Positions 13,068-13,461 of a stretch of DNA of 13,461 nt are shown one piece after another. The position numbers and the translations under genes were made by a program. Origin of the DNA: AC-32 sp045806105 (GTDB lineage: Bacteria > Actinomycetota > Thermoleophilia > Gaiellales > Gaiellaceae); the NCBI GenBank assembly GCA_045806105.1, contig JBJMJY010000032.1, forward strand, positions 1-13,461, given 5' to 3'. Position 1 is the stretch's first letter. Each line of letters begins with the position of its first letter. A model generated the notes under the pieces. It made no database searches and was not told where the DNA came from. It saw only the letters and a program-made list of their open reading frames with translations.

Positions 13068-13330
13068 TGGCGCAGCGAGACCAGCGACAGCAGCGCAAGG
13101 GCCGGCCCGCGCCCGGCGGGCCGATCCGCAAGCGCAACTGCTACTTCTGCCGCGAGAAGATCCAGGAAGTCGACTACAAGAACGCGAACCAGCTCCGGCG
13201 CTACGTCTCGGAGAAGGGCAAGATCCGCTCCCGCCGCATCACGGGTGCGTGCCGCCGCCACCAGCGGCAGGTCGCGCTGGCGGTGAAGCGGGCGCGCGAG
13301 ATGGCGCTCCTGCCGTACTCCACCGGCTGA
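13067..13330 (+). CDS. rpsR: Ribosomal protein bS18 (cysteine-containing form)
   Basis: Small-subunit protein that pairs with bS6 on 16S rRNA. The 87 residues carry a basic N-terminal tail, then CYFCREKIQEVDYKNANQLRRYVSEKGKI and ITGACRRHQRQVALAVKRAREMALLPY. The CxxC pair (RNCYFC) and the CxxH pair (ACRRH) mark the zinc-binding (C+) version of bS18. Many genomes with this form also carry a cysteine-free paralogue used under zinc limitation. The start ATG overlaps the ssb stop (TGATG). Confidence 0.96.
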   Translation: MAQRDQRQQRKGRPAPGGPIRKRNCYFCREKIQEVDYKNANQLRRYVSEKGKIRSRRITGACRRHQRQVALAVKRAREMALLPYSTG

Positions 13331-13461
13331 TGGAAGTCATCCTCCGACAGGACGTCGAGAAGGTCGGGCTTCGCGGCGAGGTGGTCGACGTCGCGGCGGG
13401 CTTCGCGCGCAACTACCTGCTGCCGCGCAAGCTCGCCGAGGCGGCGACGCCGGCGAAGGTG
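13330..13461 (+). CDS. rplI: Ribosomal protein bL9, 5' part only
   Basis: The first 44 codons of the large-subunit protein bL9 lie here; the gene runs off the window. MEVILRQDVEKVGLRGEVVDVAAGFARNYLLPRKLA matches the N-terminal rRNA-binding domain. Its ATG overlaps the rpsR stop (TGATG), so it is the fourth gene of the operon. Confidence 0.95.
   Translation, partial: MEVILRQDVEKVGLRGEVVDVAAGFARNYLLPRKLAEAATPAKV

Noticed and set aside
1..13461. tRNA, rRNA, CRISPR, transposase or toxin-antitoxin genes
   Set aside because: None was recognised on reading both strands; no cloverleaf with a TTCGANTC-type arm, no regular repeat-spacer array and no transposase motif was seen.

Overview
The window reads as one continuous stretch of a high-GC bacterial chromosome. 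Best guess at the host is an actinobacterium, possibly of the Thermoleophilia/Gaiellales/Solirubrobacterales type. The grounds are GTG starts, leaderless-looking genes with a TAnnnT box 6-8 nt before the start codon, a principal-type alternative sigma factor next to an anti-sigma-like ATPase, and the gene order rpsF-ssb-rpsR-rplI. This placement is inference; no rRNA is present to fix it. No tRNA, rRNA, CRISPR array, transposase or phage gene was recognised.

Layout. Bases 1-232 hold no gene but are rich in inverted repeats and less GC-rich than the rest. They are followed by an epoxide hydrolase (minus) that diverges from a sigma-70 family factor (plus). A MEDS-HATPase anti-sigma-type sensor follows the sigma factor and makes a plausible regulatory pair with it. 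It converges, with overlapping stop codons, on a dihydrofolate reductase-like (RibD C-terminal) gene broken by an apparent one-base deletion. Next on the minus strand come a manganese-cupin of the hydroxynitrile-lyase-like family and a secreted glycoside hydrolase family 3 enzyme. A 68-residue charged protein of unknown function diverges from the latter. A secreted bacterial collagen-like protein (minus) diverges from a three-gene plus-strand run: DUF72/YecE protein, alpha/beta-hydrolase esterase and N-acetylmuramoyl-L-alanine amidase. The last two overlap by 4 bases.

Right end. After an intergenic spacer carrying two copies of a palindromic motif comes a minus-strand pair: a small membrane-anchored acidic protein and an isochorismatase-like hydrolase, overlapping GTGA. 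Face to face with it starts the ribosomal/replication operon rpsF-ssb-rpsR-rplI, whose genes are tightly coupled by stop/start overlaps (TAATG, TGATG, TGATG). The window ends inside rplI.

How the genes fit together. Most of the window is ordinary accessory metabolism: hydrolases, cell-wall and polysaccharide enzymes and a secreted fibrous protein, joined to one conserved housekeeping operon. No clear new defence or mobile system is visible. The most unusual items are the sigma/MEDS-ATPase pair, the 50-triplet collagen protein with Cys-containing flanking domains, the overlapping divergent -10 elements before rpsF, the repeated GTGTCAGACAC palindrome, and the orphan 68-residue protein.
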